From positions 163,714,993-163,778,992 of the forward strand of contig CM060975.1 of NCBI GenBank assembly GCA_030765065.1: a stretch of DNA of 64,000 bases, read 5' to 3'. Origin of the DNA: Deroplatys truncata. Its lineage: Eukaryota; Arthropoda; Insecta; Mantodea; Mantidae. Shown here piece by piece: positions 47,685 through 60,476 of this stretch. Numbering within the stretch: position 1 is the stretch's first letter; each line of letters opens with the position of its first letter. The notes beneath the pieces are model-generated. The model made no database searches. It was not told the origin of the DNA and was given only the letters and a program-made list of their open reading frames with translations. A program made the position numbers and the translations under genes.

Positions 47685-49465
47685 CAATCAGTTGTCGAAT
47701 TTGTGGTCTTACACAGTACTGAATTTTGCTTAGTTTTGTGCTTATTTAAGTGAACCATTTACAACACCATGGTACAAACTTAGTAGTTTCTTTAAGTAGT
47801 TCAGAGGTTGTGCCTACCAACTATTTAAAATTATCTTGTAACGCATTCACGTTTACTTAAGAGTCGTGGCCTATTCAGGATTTTCTTGAATATAGTTAAC
47901 ATATACATGGATATTGTCTGGATACGACCCATGGTTTCTTATTCAAGCTGTGAATTATTCCATGGGGGTGCTTTTGATTTTCCTATGTCACTTCTAAAAT
48001 TTATTCTTTGAACTTTGTGAATGCTCATTTAATTCCAGTTTATTGGAATTCCACTCAGTGGCAAATAAAGTGCACGGTTTTAATTATTTTATAGTTCTGA
48101 ACCTTATTAGAGGGATAGTTGTATTAATTATGCATTATTAATATATTTAGGGTTCTTGACATGAAATAAGTGATATCATGGTGTGTGGAGCTTTCACTTT
48201 CTTTACTTATTTAAATTACTTTCTCTGCATTAACACAGTGTTCCATTTGTATAGTGATATCAGTCTTTAAACATAAAGAAGGTGACTGCAGAATTTGTTG
48301 TGCCTTTGATCACGTTTTCAAAAATACATTCGGCTGCTTTAAGAACTAACTTTTATCTTGGACTCTAGAAGTTTTGCCTTAAGTGTAATATACACTTTAT
48401 ATGTTTCTAAGGCGTAGAAGTTCTACTATGCTTTACAGTTTTATATGAATGTGTTGAAAGCCTTAAACTTCAGTTCATTTCATTAAATTGCATTCATTCC
48501 GTTTAAGGAGTTTTGTTTGTACAGCTAGCCTTCTTGTTTTATAAGTCATTTGCAATCAACATTAAGCATTATATTTTTGGTCTTTATTTCTGCATAGCAA
48601 TTCTTCATAGGCTTGATTATCATTTATTATCTTAGTTATGAGGAGGTTTCTTAACAAGCTCCAAATTATTTCAGTGTCAGTGTAAATGAAATTACAAGTT
48701 AATGATGCTAGCTCATATAACTATTATTCGTAGTTCAGGTACATTTACTCATTCTTTGGTTTCAAATAAGGTGCAATGTGTTTGGGTTATACAGTGGTGA
48801 GGATCAGTAGGGAACTGTGGTTTCTTAGTGTTTGTATTATACTTTTGTACCACGTTATTTAGTCAAGGTATTAGTACCCTTGTGTTTTACCTAACGCTTT
48901 CAAGCTACAAATTTGTCAGTTTTAAGGATAGCGAAAGGAGTAGAATTCTTCCCTAGTGTAACTTGTTTATTGCAGTGGAGATATTGGGCTAGTTTAGTCT
49001 CCCTTTTGTTACTAATTGTATTGATTTATTAATTGTTTTTATTTGAGATTTGTTTTGTAATTATTTGTTAATAAAAGGAGCGACTAAAGTTTGGATCTGG
49101 ACTGCTTTCAGTTTCCCAGTACCCGCGGTTCCCACGTCCTCTAGGGTTAGTTTAGTTCTTCTTTTAAATAAGTTATTATCAATTAAGAGGAACGCTTCTC
49201 AAAACACCACAATGTACCCTTCACCTCGGAATAAACTGTTAGTGCCCTGTTAATATCTTCTATCACAGCAACTACCTGCGGCAAGAAAGGCGTTCCGGGG
49301 AATATCACTGTTTTGAAGGCTATAACTCAAACCAAGCATTTCCGGACACATGTTGTAATGGAATTTTTCTATTTCTACATTTGGGAATGCATACCTGAAT
49401 TTATGCCTCTATTTTTGAAACACACTATATAGATATCAATTACCAGGATTATATCAGCGCCGCCG
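47685..49465. other. Unassigned T-rich sequence after the Gypsy element
   Basis: No open reading frame, repeat copy or RNA gene recognised over about 1.8 kb. It could be flanking DNA or part of an older element. Confidence 0.4.
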
Positions 49466-49469
49466 GTGT

Positions 49470-49605
49470 GCCGGAATTTCGTCCCACAGGAGTTCTTTTT
49501 ACATTATAGTAAATCTACTGACATGGAGCTGTCGCTTTTAAGCACACGTAAAAACCACCGATCTGGGCCGGGTTTGAACAGGAGGATTCTGTCGAGGAAC
49601 TCGTC
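49470..49605 (-). repeat. SINE fragment
   Basis: Contains 'gtaaatctactgacatgg' and 'gggccgggtttgaacagg', the latter a degraded B box on the minus strand. It resembles the fragment at 6950-7145 in layout. The remainder to about 50700 is unassigned. Confidence 0.5.
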
Positions 49606-50703
49606 CCCGTCACTATGGTACAAAGAGCGTCAAAGAAAATCTCACTACACCTCGCGTTTGTCACATTATTTATCGTTGTACGTGGCCTTGCGGAACCATG
49701 GCCATTTTATTGGTTGCTTTAGGTCACGGCCAAGGGTGCGCCAGTCCTTCTGCTAAATAGTTACACCAATAACCACAACAAAGGTTACAAAATGGCGTAG
49801 TAACGAAATGTATGTTTATGCTCTTGATCGTATTGGCTAAAAGAGAAAGAGGTAGAGTGAGTGCATTCAGTTTGTCATCAGACATCTTATCGTGATTGGT
49901 AGCCTATACCTTATCGGCTAGTGCAGAACGCGCCTTTGAAAGGGTTAAAAGCTAAGGGGAAAACTTGATGAGCGCTCAGGTTAGCGAAAAGTAGAATGTG
50001 TAGTGTGAGAAGATTTTCAGGGTGTGCAAATTAAAGCTTGAATTGTATTCATTAAATACACAACAAGGCAGCACTTTAAAACAAAAAATAAACAGAACTG
50101 TATTCTCACAGTGATATCAATGTTTGTTGCTGCATTGAAGCAAACATAACTAAACAATAAATAAATAAAGCATCGTATTTTTCCTCTAATTGAAACTATA
50201 ATTGGTTAATACACCTTTACTAACATATTGCGGATCATAGGAATACAATAGGATTATAGACAAAGATATAACCCATAATATGTACGTCATATTCGGTAAA
50301 CCATATACATATTTATCACTAGTTTCTAAACATGATCAGTCAATTATAGCAAAAGAGTAATTTGCATTTAGTAAACGGATATCATATGCGGATATTTTAG
50401 GGGAGTAACCACTAAGAGAGTGTGTAGACCGTCTTTCCCATTTTCTTGGAATATTTCTATCCCGTAATTTACTATAAAAACCATTTATGCACTGCCGTTG
50501 CAATTGCTGTAACAGTGCGACCAACCTCCCACATACGTCCACGAGTAATTTCGCTAGTAAACGGCATGACTGGTTGAGACAATAAACATGTTTTGTTTTC
50601 GATAACACCAGAAAAAGCAAAGGCATCGACCTTCCCTCTTTCCCCCTCATTACTGTGTCATCAAGCCACCACGCTCTGCGATAGGTAAGGTGAAGGGCAC
50701 GCC

Positions 50704-51060
50704 TCAAAAGATCCCAGAAAACGATACAAAATCCGCCGAAGATTTTCTTTGGCGCTCTGTGTACCACTGCAAAACTGTCAGGGCTAACCCTATGAGTTTG
50801 GTTTTGCATTTGGGTACGGTTCTTCGCATCTTCCTTGCACATAGGTGCTTCGTGACAATTTCATACAAGAAGGATCGAGATATCTGAGGGGAATGGCTTC
50901 TGAGTCCCGCGACGATTTTCCAGAATGCGCTGGTACACCAGCTCCACAAGGTTGTCATTAACGAGCGACGGCCACCCACTGTGCTCATTGTGGACGTTTT
51001 GACGATAGTCGTAAAGTAGCGTATCAACCACGAATTTCAGTTGGTGCTATGTTCTGTGCG
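50704..51060 (-). pseudogene. Mariner transposase N-terminal/linker fragment
   Basis: The minus strand reads SHSPQISRSFLYEIVTKHLCARKM, then KCKTK and LALTVLQWYTE. This matches the mariner linker where the second helix-turn-helix 'ISxSxLxEIVTxxLxxRKxCARWVPKMLT' runs into the block before the first catalytic Asp. The WVP(K/R) signature is corrupted and neither flank continues. A relic only; match by eye. (The quoted family line is a pattern, not a sequence from this window.). Confidence 0.5.
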
Positions 51061-53704
51061 TTGAAAAACCTTATAACAGACCTCAATTCACAGGCCGCGG
51101 GTTCAGGAATAACAGATGACATTTTCAGCCACTATATTGCGCAGGAACTCCGCGAACGTTAAGACCAAATTGTAGCACATAATTATTGCCGCTTACTGAA
51201 TGTCTCGAGCATGCGCTCTCGCCTTTCGTAATGCATGGCGAGCCAACTATTGCCAGTGTGGGAATCTTATTTTCTGGAGATCCTCTTAGATTGGAAAGAT
51301 CAATTAAAGAAGCTGTTTTAGAAAGAGCGAGTAAAGAAAAAATACATTTAAAATTTATTAGTAAAAGAAAAGAATTTGGCTAGGATATTAAATAAGTGTG
51401 AAAGTACTTTCTAGAGATACAATGGAAGAAACACTGAACACGAAGAGGGTTTGGGCAAAGAAGCTACCGGATATTAGATATTTAGATAAATGGTTCACAA
51501 GCAGATACGAAGAGAAACAGGCTGTCTGGCTTTACAATGAATTCTTGTTCTTAAATTAAGCAGAAAACAATTCTAATTCGTTGGTTACGTGTTGATTGTA
51601 AAGTTTCAAACATTTGAGTGCAGCTTTCATTGCTTATTACTGTTTATGTAGCTACATCATAGATACTACATTTTAAGATGTAGTACTGGTTATGAAATGG
51701 TTACTTATTAATATTTGCTGCATGAACAATAGCTAAAAATTATAAAAGTGTAATAAATAAAGATAAAAAGCCATAAACGTTTGTTTAATTTGAGAGGTAT
51801 AAACTTCTTTTGATTATTGGAACCAACAAATGTTCATTAAATTGACATTTCAATGAACTTTCAATTAAGTGTACTTAAATTTTACTTGCATGTAATTCTT
51901 TTCTACAAAAGCAATTCACCCTCAAATTCTAAAATAATCAAATATGTTTATGATAAATAACCGTGTCGTATAATAATACTGGTATGTGAAACGACTAAAC
52001 ATATTTTATTTAAAAATCAATGGACATTTTTCTTTTGAATACATATAAATTTAGTTATGAATTTAAGCATACTCGTTTGCTTAGAATTAATACAGTCTAA
52101 ATTTCTCAAGAGAGATAGTTTTAAAGCGAATTAAGTAAAGTAATGTAGCTTCTGCCATGGAGCATGATATTTCCTAATTTGAGATTTTCTTATATCAAAA
52201 ACAAATCTTTACGTATAGCAGTGAGCGAGAAAATTTTCCGGCTTGGCATGGAATGATTTCTATGTGCTCTTATGTAGATATAAAAAGTGTAGGTTTTGTA
52301 GAATAACTACGAAAGTAAACTATGATGAACACAGAAGGTCGTGTGTGACACATTAGATACTTTTATTCATCTCATATGTGCCTACCGCGTTTTCCTTTAA
52401 ATTTAAATCTATACTAATATTACCAAGAGAGAAATTTGTTTGTATGCATGTTTCATAATTCTTTCATCATTGAAAAGCACCTTTCTTGTCCTTGGATATA
52501 AGCTTCCAATTTAATTCCCAAATGACTAAACGACTAAAATAATTATCTGGCCTGGTTATTATAATAGGAGCATGTTAGATTCATTTGGAGCTTCTATTTG
52601 CAAAGAAGCCTTTGACATTAGTTTAGAATACTATAGAGTAGAAAATAGTTGTTACTCCACAGGAAATGTATGCGAAAATAAGACAAAACCGCGGATACTT
52701 CATTCCAAGCTATATACGTGGACGGTCACAATTTAGCAACTAAGAAATGAGAAGACTCAGCAAAGGAAAAGACAATCTGTTCTGCTTACAAAGTTATGCG
52801 ATAAGTATGCGATACTTATGCCAAAACTTTTAATAACTCTTATGTAAGAAAGCTTTGTATTTTCTCTGTATGTTGTGATAGAATTGAATACCAGTGTATG
52901 CCAAATAATTGGATTAGAGCAAAGTGTGTACAGCGTAACATCAGAAATTGCTCAACCGATATTTGTAATCAACTGAAGACTATTTTGTTCATTGGTTAAA
53001 CAGTTTTTGTAATTTCCATGATGTTTAACTTGGTGACCTAATAAATATGTTCAATATAAATTTTCTATTGATTTTATTTGTAAATGTATGCACATTTACA
53101 GTTTCATAATTTCAGTCCTTTGACGACTCTTTTTGTACTTCATATTCAGAAAGATCTGTATCCACTTCTTTAATATTCCTTTTACAATGCAATTATAGTA
53201 TGGAATGCAAGATTTTACATTATACTTATCAAAAACAGACAAAAGAAATTCATTTGCTTCATTAAAATGGTTGAAATGCATTTTCACTTTTTTACCTTTA
53301 GAATTGATGTATTTTACATTAAATTTATTCTCAAAGAACCTATTCCAAATTTCTTTGGATAAATTCTGTTTGTTTCCCTGATGACATTGATTGTTACACT
53401 ATATGGACCTTAACTTTATAATTGTAAACCATTATCCTTTTCTTATTTTCCACGTCGCTTTTCCAGATCTGGTTTTGACCAGTTATAGTTACTTCATCAT
53501 TATATAAATTTATATTCCCGAGACTTCTATTTTCAGCATTATAGTCTACATTGCTGAACCTACTCATTCGTATCGAACAACTTAACGGTGGAAACAGATT
53601 TTGGATATTTTAATAAATCCTACAACAACTACAACCAAAAGAGATCCAACTATTCTAACGTAGATTAAAACTATTATTAAAACTGATATGCTACATTCAG
53701 ATAG
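51061..53704. other. Unassigned AT-rich sequence
   Basis: 2.6 kb with only short open frames and no similarity I recognise. A short open stretch near 51430-51555 (TMEETLNTKRVWAKKLPDI) has no recognised relatives. Confidence 0.4.
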
Positions 53705-54351
53705 CTTTTTCTTCACTCTAGCGCTTACTAGTGGTTATACAAATTAGTCTTACTAGAGTTTATTTTACTATCTTCCTCATTTTAATCGAGATAAAACTTT
53801 CCGGAAATAGCTGCATTACCATTTCGTTATATAGATATAAAAGGAATAGAGATAATCAAATGTTTAAGAACTGGGCGCTATGTATTGCCCTTAAAATTTC
53901 ATGCTCTTTGCGTGCAAATGCGAGAAACAACTGAATGAACTTGAAAGTAATGACAAGGTGTTGAACAATATCGGATACCTCGGAAATGGCTGATGCCAGA
54001 AAGCTATTTGAAGTAAATTTGGCGTTTTAGAGAGGTCTACATGTTTTGTGTTACGTTTTTGTCTATCGCGTAACGTTTACCAGTTATAAAACATTATACA
54101 ACATTTCTTTCGAATGAAGGGAACTTCACAAGCTAATCCCTTACGGTTTACCAATTATTCAGAATGAAGAGGACTTCAGAGCTATTCCCAAAATATTCAA
54201 GATAAACGTTTCATTTGTCATGAAGCTGTCCTAAAACATGAGTATTTTGGGGTGGGAGGATTTCCTTGAAATTCTTTGTGTCGCATTTTTAGGAAGATAC
54301 AGAAAACCGTTATTTCGGTTGAATACCAAACCGAGTTATGCTATTCTCCCC

Positions 54352-54392
<41 letters not shown>

Positions 54393-55176
54393 TACATACA
54401 TACACACGCGCGCGAGCGGACCTTGGATTCAGGGAGCCTCAAAATTTGTATTTCCGGTATAATCGGTATCGAATTATTAGGTAAGAAGCAGAGAGTAAAA
54501 CATTTTATGTGCTACATTCACATTGCCCTCTCTGCTCTCTATTGTTTGTTAGTGGGTATACAAACTATTCTTACGAAAGCTTATTTTTCTATCTACTTCA
54601 TTTTAATCGAGATAAACCTTTGTAGAAATACCTACATTACACATTTCGTTATGGTACAAAAGGAACAGCGATAGTCAAATGATTAAGAACTGGACACTAT
54701 ATGCTGGCCTTAAAATTCCATACCTACTCTTTCCATGCAGTTGCGAGAAACAACATGAAAATCAGTAGGACTTTAAAAGAATGACAAAGTAATGAACAAC
54801 TAAAATCATTAATAATGGATATCTCCGAAATGGTTTATGCCACAAAAAAGTTATTTGAAATAAATTGTGCATTTTAAAGAGAGAACTACATTTTTTTGTA
54901 TAGCCTATTGCTTCACGTTTACCAGTTATACACGATTATACTAAATTCCTTCCGAGGGAAGAGGACTTCACAGGCTATTTCCATAAAATGAAAGATATAT
55001 AAATATATTTAATATATGGCATTTTATTTAAAATCGTTAGGAAACATTTTTGAAAAAATACAACATTTAAAAAGTTTTCATTCCAAGAATAGTTTGGAAA
55101 GGGGGATTTTCTTAAAACTCTTCCTGTTGCATCTTTAGAAGATACTGAAATTAAACATATGTAACTGTAGGAAAGC
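53705..55176 (+). repeat. Two older A/B-family units in tandem
   Basis: The first unit spans about 53705-54492 (A-like part, then B with a CA tract at 54355-54405), the second about 54493-55176 (A-like part from 'gctacattcacattgccc', then B up to 'gaagatactgaaattaaac'). Both belong to the older subfamily with 'acgaaagcttatttttctat'. The second is cut off before its CA tract by an inverted unit. Confidence 0.75.
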
Positions 55177-55985
55177 TTTTTTTTACTTTCTTTACCATTT
55201 ACTTAGTAGGTAGAGAAGGTATCACATTGCACCAAAAATTTCGATACCGAGATTTCAACGGAAATGCATATTTTGAGGCCCCCAAATCCAAAAAGCATTT
55301 TTAGAAAAAGGTACGTCTGTATGTGTTTGTGAACAGCATAACCCAAACCGAAAAGTCAGATAAATACCAAATTTGGTATGTAGGTTTAGTACCTTCCAAA
55401 GTTGTGACACGAAGATTTTCAAGAAAATCCCCTCACCTCAAACTTCCCTTTACACGGAGAAGTTTTCGAAATTTTTTATTTTCTAAAAATGTAGCATGAC
55501 AAATAAAATGTATATCTTGAATTTTCTGGGAATAGCCTGTCAAGTCCTCTTCATTCGGAGGGAATTTTGTATAATCTTGTATAACTGGTAAACGTTAAGC
55601 GACAAAAGAAAATGTACTACACAAAAAATGCAGATCCGTTTAAAACACGCAATTTATTTCAAATAAGGTATTTTTTGTGGCATAGGCCATTTCTGAAATA
55701 TCCGTTATTAAATTTTCGAATTTTTCCTTACTTCATTCTTTTAAAGTGCTCTCAAAATTCAGTTGTTTCTCACGAGTGCGTGGAAACAGTATAGGCCAGC
55801 GTTAGCGATCAGTTCTTAAAATTTTACTATCACTGTTCTCTCTTTATATCTTTAACGAAATGTGTAATGTAGCTATTTCTGCAAATGTTTATTTGGATTA
55901 AGATGAAGTAGATAGGAAAATAAACTTTCGTAAGAATAATTTGTATACGATAGAGAGCAGAGAAAGTCTTGTGAATGTACACATA
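55177..55985 (-). repeat. Older A/B-family unit, minus strand, abutting a plus-strand unit
   Basis: Runs from 'tttactttctttaccattta' (B end) to 'agagaaagtcttgtgaatg' (A start). It is full length apart from a reduced CA tract and a gap near 55495. It sits exactly where the preceding plus-strand unit stops, but the rest of that unit does not resume after it. Confidence 0.7.
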
Positions 55986-56482
55986 CGATTTTATTAGGGT
56001 TCGTTTCGATATTACGGCGGAAGGACTCGTCCTGAAAGAACTTTTTTTCTTGTGCAGTTACATAAATCAATGCCGGTTTTAGATTTTTATTGATAGATGG
56101 TGGATGCTAAATTAACCTAATGTTAAAAAAAACTCAAGAAATAAGCTTCACATCAACCGGAAACAAGGCTGTAACGGCATCTTTGCTTTACCTTCGTAGA
56201 GGTGTTTCTTTGGCGAAGTATTCGGTTGCGACATACTGTATCTGGCACAGACTTGCTGTTCAGTATTCAGAATATAAAGACGATGCGTAATCCTGGGGAA
56301 GGTTCCAAGAAATAACGAGCTGGATATTACGCGTACTGTAAAAACGGTATGCGCAATTAGAGGCCGCCACGAAAGCCTGTGGAATGCTACCTCAAGTATG
56401 TGCTGTTTTACATCTACAGGATGTATCTGAATAACTATTCTTAATTTTCTGACATGATAAAGGACATGAAAATAATCATGTT
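55986..56482. other. Unassigned sequence
   Basis: No element or gene recognised. Confidence 0.4.
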
Positions 56483-56815
56483 TACTTTCTCTACTACTTC
56501 CCTATAGTAAGTAGAAGTATTGCATTCCGTAGGAGAGAAACAAAATCTTAGTACACAAAAAGTGTAATTTCGTAAAAGCACATAATTTATATTATAAAAT
56601 ATTTTTTTTGGCGTTATTCATTTCCGAGGTATTCTTTTTTATTATTTATAATTTTCAAATACTTTATACTTCCCTCAACTGGAAATCGCTATTCATTTTT
56701 TTTATTTCTTTCTTTTCGCCTTCATGTTCATAAAATATGGAGAACGGAATTTCAGAGCGATTACATAGCGACCGCCTATGAAAAGGTTTGACTATCCTTT
56801 TAGCTTAAGGTGACA
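56483..56815 (-). repeat. Internally deleted A/B-family copy
   Basis: Minus strand, from 'ttactttctctactactt' to the 'gactatccttttagctt' region. Most of B (CA tract and central part) is missing, as in the copy at 23326-23913. The stretch 56816-57445 is AT-rich and unassigned. Confidence 0.65.
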
Positions 56816-57449
56816 CGTAAGCAGAGATGTCATTATATAACCTCTCATAGCAACAATTTTTGCCGTAGAGCAATAAAAATTTGCAAGCTATTTGTCAAAG
56901 CATCTTCTGTGAGTGTGGCTTTTTACATATGGTTTGATACACAAAGAAGAAAGGAAATAATGCACTTAATTTTCAATAAAATCTATTTAACATATACCTT
57001 TACCTCACTATCCCTTAAAAGAAGCATGAAAATTTGCGCATGTACAGAATCTAAACTACACTACCATTTGCTGTAACAGTTTTTTCAAATGGACTTTCAT
57101 GATTTTCAAATTATTTATAATGCAAATAATTATTTTTGCTTCAAAATATTGTATGTTTCACATAACGAAATCAAGAAAAATGACTATAGAAAAAGATTAC
57201 TGCACTAAAATATTCATCATAGTAATATGAAATGTGTTAGATTTAATACCATATATATAATACCAATTTTACCATAAATATAATACCATGGAAAAATTAT
57301 AAACAATTGAAAGTTTCACATATGAAAATAATTACCATTTGTTGTATTTCACAAATATCTTCTGTAAGATGTATTTATTTAATTGCATGGCATTAAAATC
57401 CCTTGATACACAAAATATTGAATTTGCAAACATGGAGAAGGCATTTGTA

Positions 57450-57840
57450 GCACCTTAAGGCAAAGGTACGAGGAGCAACACACTCAGCGCCATGCAATGT
57501 TTTCAAGATTGGATCAGCATCTTCGAGATAGTGGTCAGTTGCAGATAAAGAAAGATTCAGGAGAGAATCGAACATTATACTTTGAAGATAGGGTTTTACA
57601 GTGGTTTGAAAATAATTCACGAACTAGCACTCGAAATGTTGCCCTTTCGATGGCTACTAGTCACGTGTCTGTACGGAGAGTCCTAAGAGAATATGAAAGA
57701 CATCCACTTCATATCCAGAAAATACAAACATTAATTCCTAATGATTGTACTAACAGACAATTTGTTGAATGGCATTTACATTCTGTTATCGACGAATCTG
57801 ATTTTGCTAGACGCTTACTATGTGTGTTTTTGAAGATATT
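57450..57840 (+). pseudogene. Mariner-superfamily transposase N-terminal fragment
   Basis: Open reading through QRYEEQHTQRHAMFSRLDQH, then FEDRVLQWFENNSRTSTRNV, MATSHVSVRRVLREYE and HPLHIQKIQTLIPNDCTNRQ, ending EWHLHSVIDESDFARRLL. This follows the DUF4817-type layout of the 38.6-kb element (helix-turn-helix, then 'YPYHLQRVQAL') but with different sequence, so it is a third lineage in this window. It stops before the first catalytic Asp block is complete; A/B-family DNA follows. It is the longest uninterrupted transposase frame here, yet only about a third of a protein. Confidence 0.7.
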
Positions 57841-57904
57841 GTTTTCATATTTTCCTTTATACCACTATAACTTGAAGTCGAAGCATTTTGGACATTACTT
57901 TATT

Positions 57905-58996
57905 AACAAAAAAAATCCTGTGTGGTGCATTCACATGACTTTTCTCTACTCGCTCTTCTACAAACCGCTCTTACGGAAGCTTATTATTCTAGCTACTCCA
58001 GATAAACCGTCATTCAAATTTACACATTCGTTGTACAATACAGTAGGTGAAGCGATAGTCAGATTTTTAGAGTGTGTCGCTATGTGATGTCTTTGAAATT
58101 TCATTCTCTTTGCATTACTCAAAAATAAAATCTTGATGCGTTACACTCACATGACTTTCTCTACTGTAGTACAAACTATTTTTACAAACACTTATTCCCC
58201 ATCTACTTCATGCTAATCGATATAAAAATTTGCAGAAGCTCTCTTATTCTAATTTTCTTGTAGGTGCAAGGGGAATATGGTAGGCTTTAAGCGTTAGTCA
58301 AATCTTTTAAGAGCTGGTTGCTATGTGGAGCATTCCATTTTCTTTGTATGTTCAGGACATAAGAAAACGAGTAACGAATTCCCATTTGAGAAAAAAGTAT
58401 AAGTATTGAAAAATTAAAACAAATAACAAGGAATATCTCGGAAATGGTTCAGTCGACAAAAAAAAAATGTATGCGACACATTATGTGTTTTACACTTTTT
58501 GTGGACTAACATTTTGTTCAACTGTTATGGTTTACCAGTTATGAAAAATTCATTCAGAATGAAGACGACTTTTGGGGACATTCCCAGAAAATTCTAGACA
58601 TACATTTCATTTGCTATAAAAATATCTTAAACATAAGATATTTTAATCAAAATCGTTAGAGCCATTTTTGAGAAAATCAAAATTTTCGAAAAATGTTCCG
58701 TGTAAAAGGTAGTCTGGGGTTGGGAGGGATTTTCTTGAAAATCTTCGTGTGACATCTATGAAAGATACGGAACCTAAATGCAAAGTTTGGTATTTATCCG
58801 ACTTTTCGTTTTTGAGTTAAGCTGTTCATACACACATCCACACAAACACACACACACACACGGACCTTTTTCTAAAAATGCGTTTTTGGATTCAGAGGGC
58901 CTCAAAACATACATTTCCGGTGAAATCCCGATATAGGATTTTTAGGTGGAATGCAATACTTCTTCTACTTACTATACGTAGTAGAGAAAGTAAAAA
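57905..58996 (+). repeat. A-A-B block of the A/B family
   Basis: A (about 57916-58128), A (58129-58370) and B (58371-58996), all plus strand, again joined at A-runs. It is intermediate in divergence between the array copies and the old subfamily. The CA tract is short (58830-58860). Confidence 0.75.
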
Positions 58997-60476
58997 TCGA
59001 ATGACGACTTCGCATTTGACTAAAGTATAAGTATTCGAAAATTCAAACCAATAAAATAAAAGGAATGATTAACTCCACAAACAAATGTATTGAATAAATT
59101 GAATTTTTTAACGGTGTCTACATTTTTTGTCTTGTAACATTTAGTTTATCTCTTACGGTTGACCAATTATAGAATGAAGAGCACCTCACTCGCTATTCGC
59201 AGAAAATTCAAGATATACATATTATTTTTATGCACATATGTTAAACATGCAGCATTTTGATCTCAATTAATAGAGAAATTTTTGAGAAAAAGAAAATAAC
59301 GAAAAGTTTTCCAAGTAAAGGTTGGTTTGGCTCGGGGGAGTTTCTTGAAAATATTCTTCTTATATCCTTGGAAGATGTTTAAACTTAAAATACGAAGCTT
59401 GGTATTTCATCCACTTTTCATTTCAACTGTCTCTACTACGTATAATAAGTAGGTTAAGTATTGCATTCCATCAAAAGCTTCGATATCGAGATTTCACCGG
59501 AAGTACATGTTTTGAGCCCCCCTGAATCCAGAAAAGGCATATTTAGAAAAAAGATCCGTGTATACGTGTGTGTGTGTGTCTATCTGTCTGTCTGTGAACA
59601 GCATAGCCCCAAAACGAAAAAGCTGATAAATACATAACTTGGTATTTAGGTTCAGTATCTTTCAAATATGCGACACGATTTTGAAGAAAATTCGCCCACC
59701 CCAGACTATCCTTTACATGGAATATTTTTTCGAAAATTTTGATTTACTCAAAAATGGCTCTAAAGATTCTGATTAAAATATCACATGTTTAAGATACTTT
59801 TATGACAAATGAAGCGTATGTCTTGAATTTTCTGGGAATGTTCCCAAAAGTCCTCTTCATTCTGAATGACTTTTGCATAACTGGTAAACCTTAAGAGATA
59901 GACAAAATTGTACTACACAAAAAGTATAGATCTCGTTAAAGCGCACAATTTATATAATATACATATTTTAGTGAGTTTACCATTACCGAAATATTCCTTG
60001 TCATTTGTTTGAATTTTTCAATACTTATACTTTTTCTCAAATGGGAATTCGTTACTCGTTTTCTTATGTCCTGGACATGCAAGAGAATGGAATACTCCAC
60101 ATAGCAACCGGCTCTTAAAAGATTTGACTATTGCTTAAAGCCTACCATATTCCCCTTGCACCTAAAAGAAAATTAGCAATACGATTTTTTTTAAGCGTTT
60201 ACCCTTGTAGAAGAGTAGGGAAAGTCATGTGAGTACAACGCATCAAATTTTTGAGTTATGCTGTTCAGACGCGCACCAGACACGCACGCACGCACACACA
60301 CACACACTCATACACACACACACACACACACACACACGCGCGCGCAATTTTTCTAAACTTTTTTTATTCAGGGAGGCTCAAAGTGAGTATTGCCGGCGGA
60401 ATCTCGATATCGAATTTTTGGGTGGAATGCAATACTTGTCCACTTACTGTAGGTAAGTAGTAGAGAAAGTACAAAT
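58997..60476 (+). repeat. B module split by a nested A/B unit
   Basis: The plus-strand B piece 58997-59423 ends 'ccacttttcattt'; the piece 60247-60476 resumes 'ttgagttatgctgttcag' and ends 'gtagagaaagtacaaa'. Joining them across the insert gives the normal module order without loss. Confidence 0.8.
59424..60246 (-). mobile_element. Complete A+B unit inserted with a 4-bp target duplication
   Basis: An 823-bp minus-strand unit holds, in its own orientation, the A start (ttgatgcgttgtactcacat), all of A, all of B with CA tract, and the B end (cgtagtagagacagttg). It is flanked by ATTT on both sides (59420-59423 and 60247-60250). The empty site is rebuilt exactly by removing the unit and one ATTT. 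This is direct evidence that A+B can insert as one piece. It carries no protein, so any enzyme must act in trans. Confidence 0.8.

Noticed and set aside
40793-47690. Target-site duplication of the Gypsy element
   Set aside because: The five bases outside the two LTRs do not match under any end placement I tried, so none is reported.
51186-51383. 65-codon frame with a plausible-looking sequence
   Set aside because: No recognised relatives, no conserved context and strongly AT-rich surroundings. It was left unassigned.
53096-53287. 63-codon minus-strand frame (MKMHFNHFNEANEFLLSVFD...)
   Set aside because: Short, AT-driven composition, no family match and no splice partners that I could defend.
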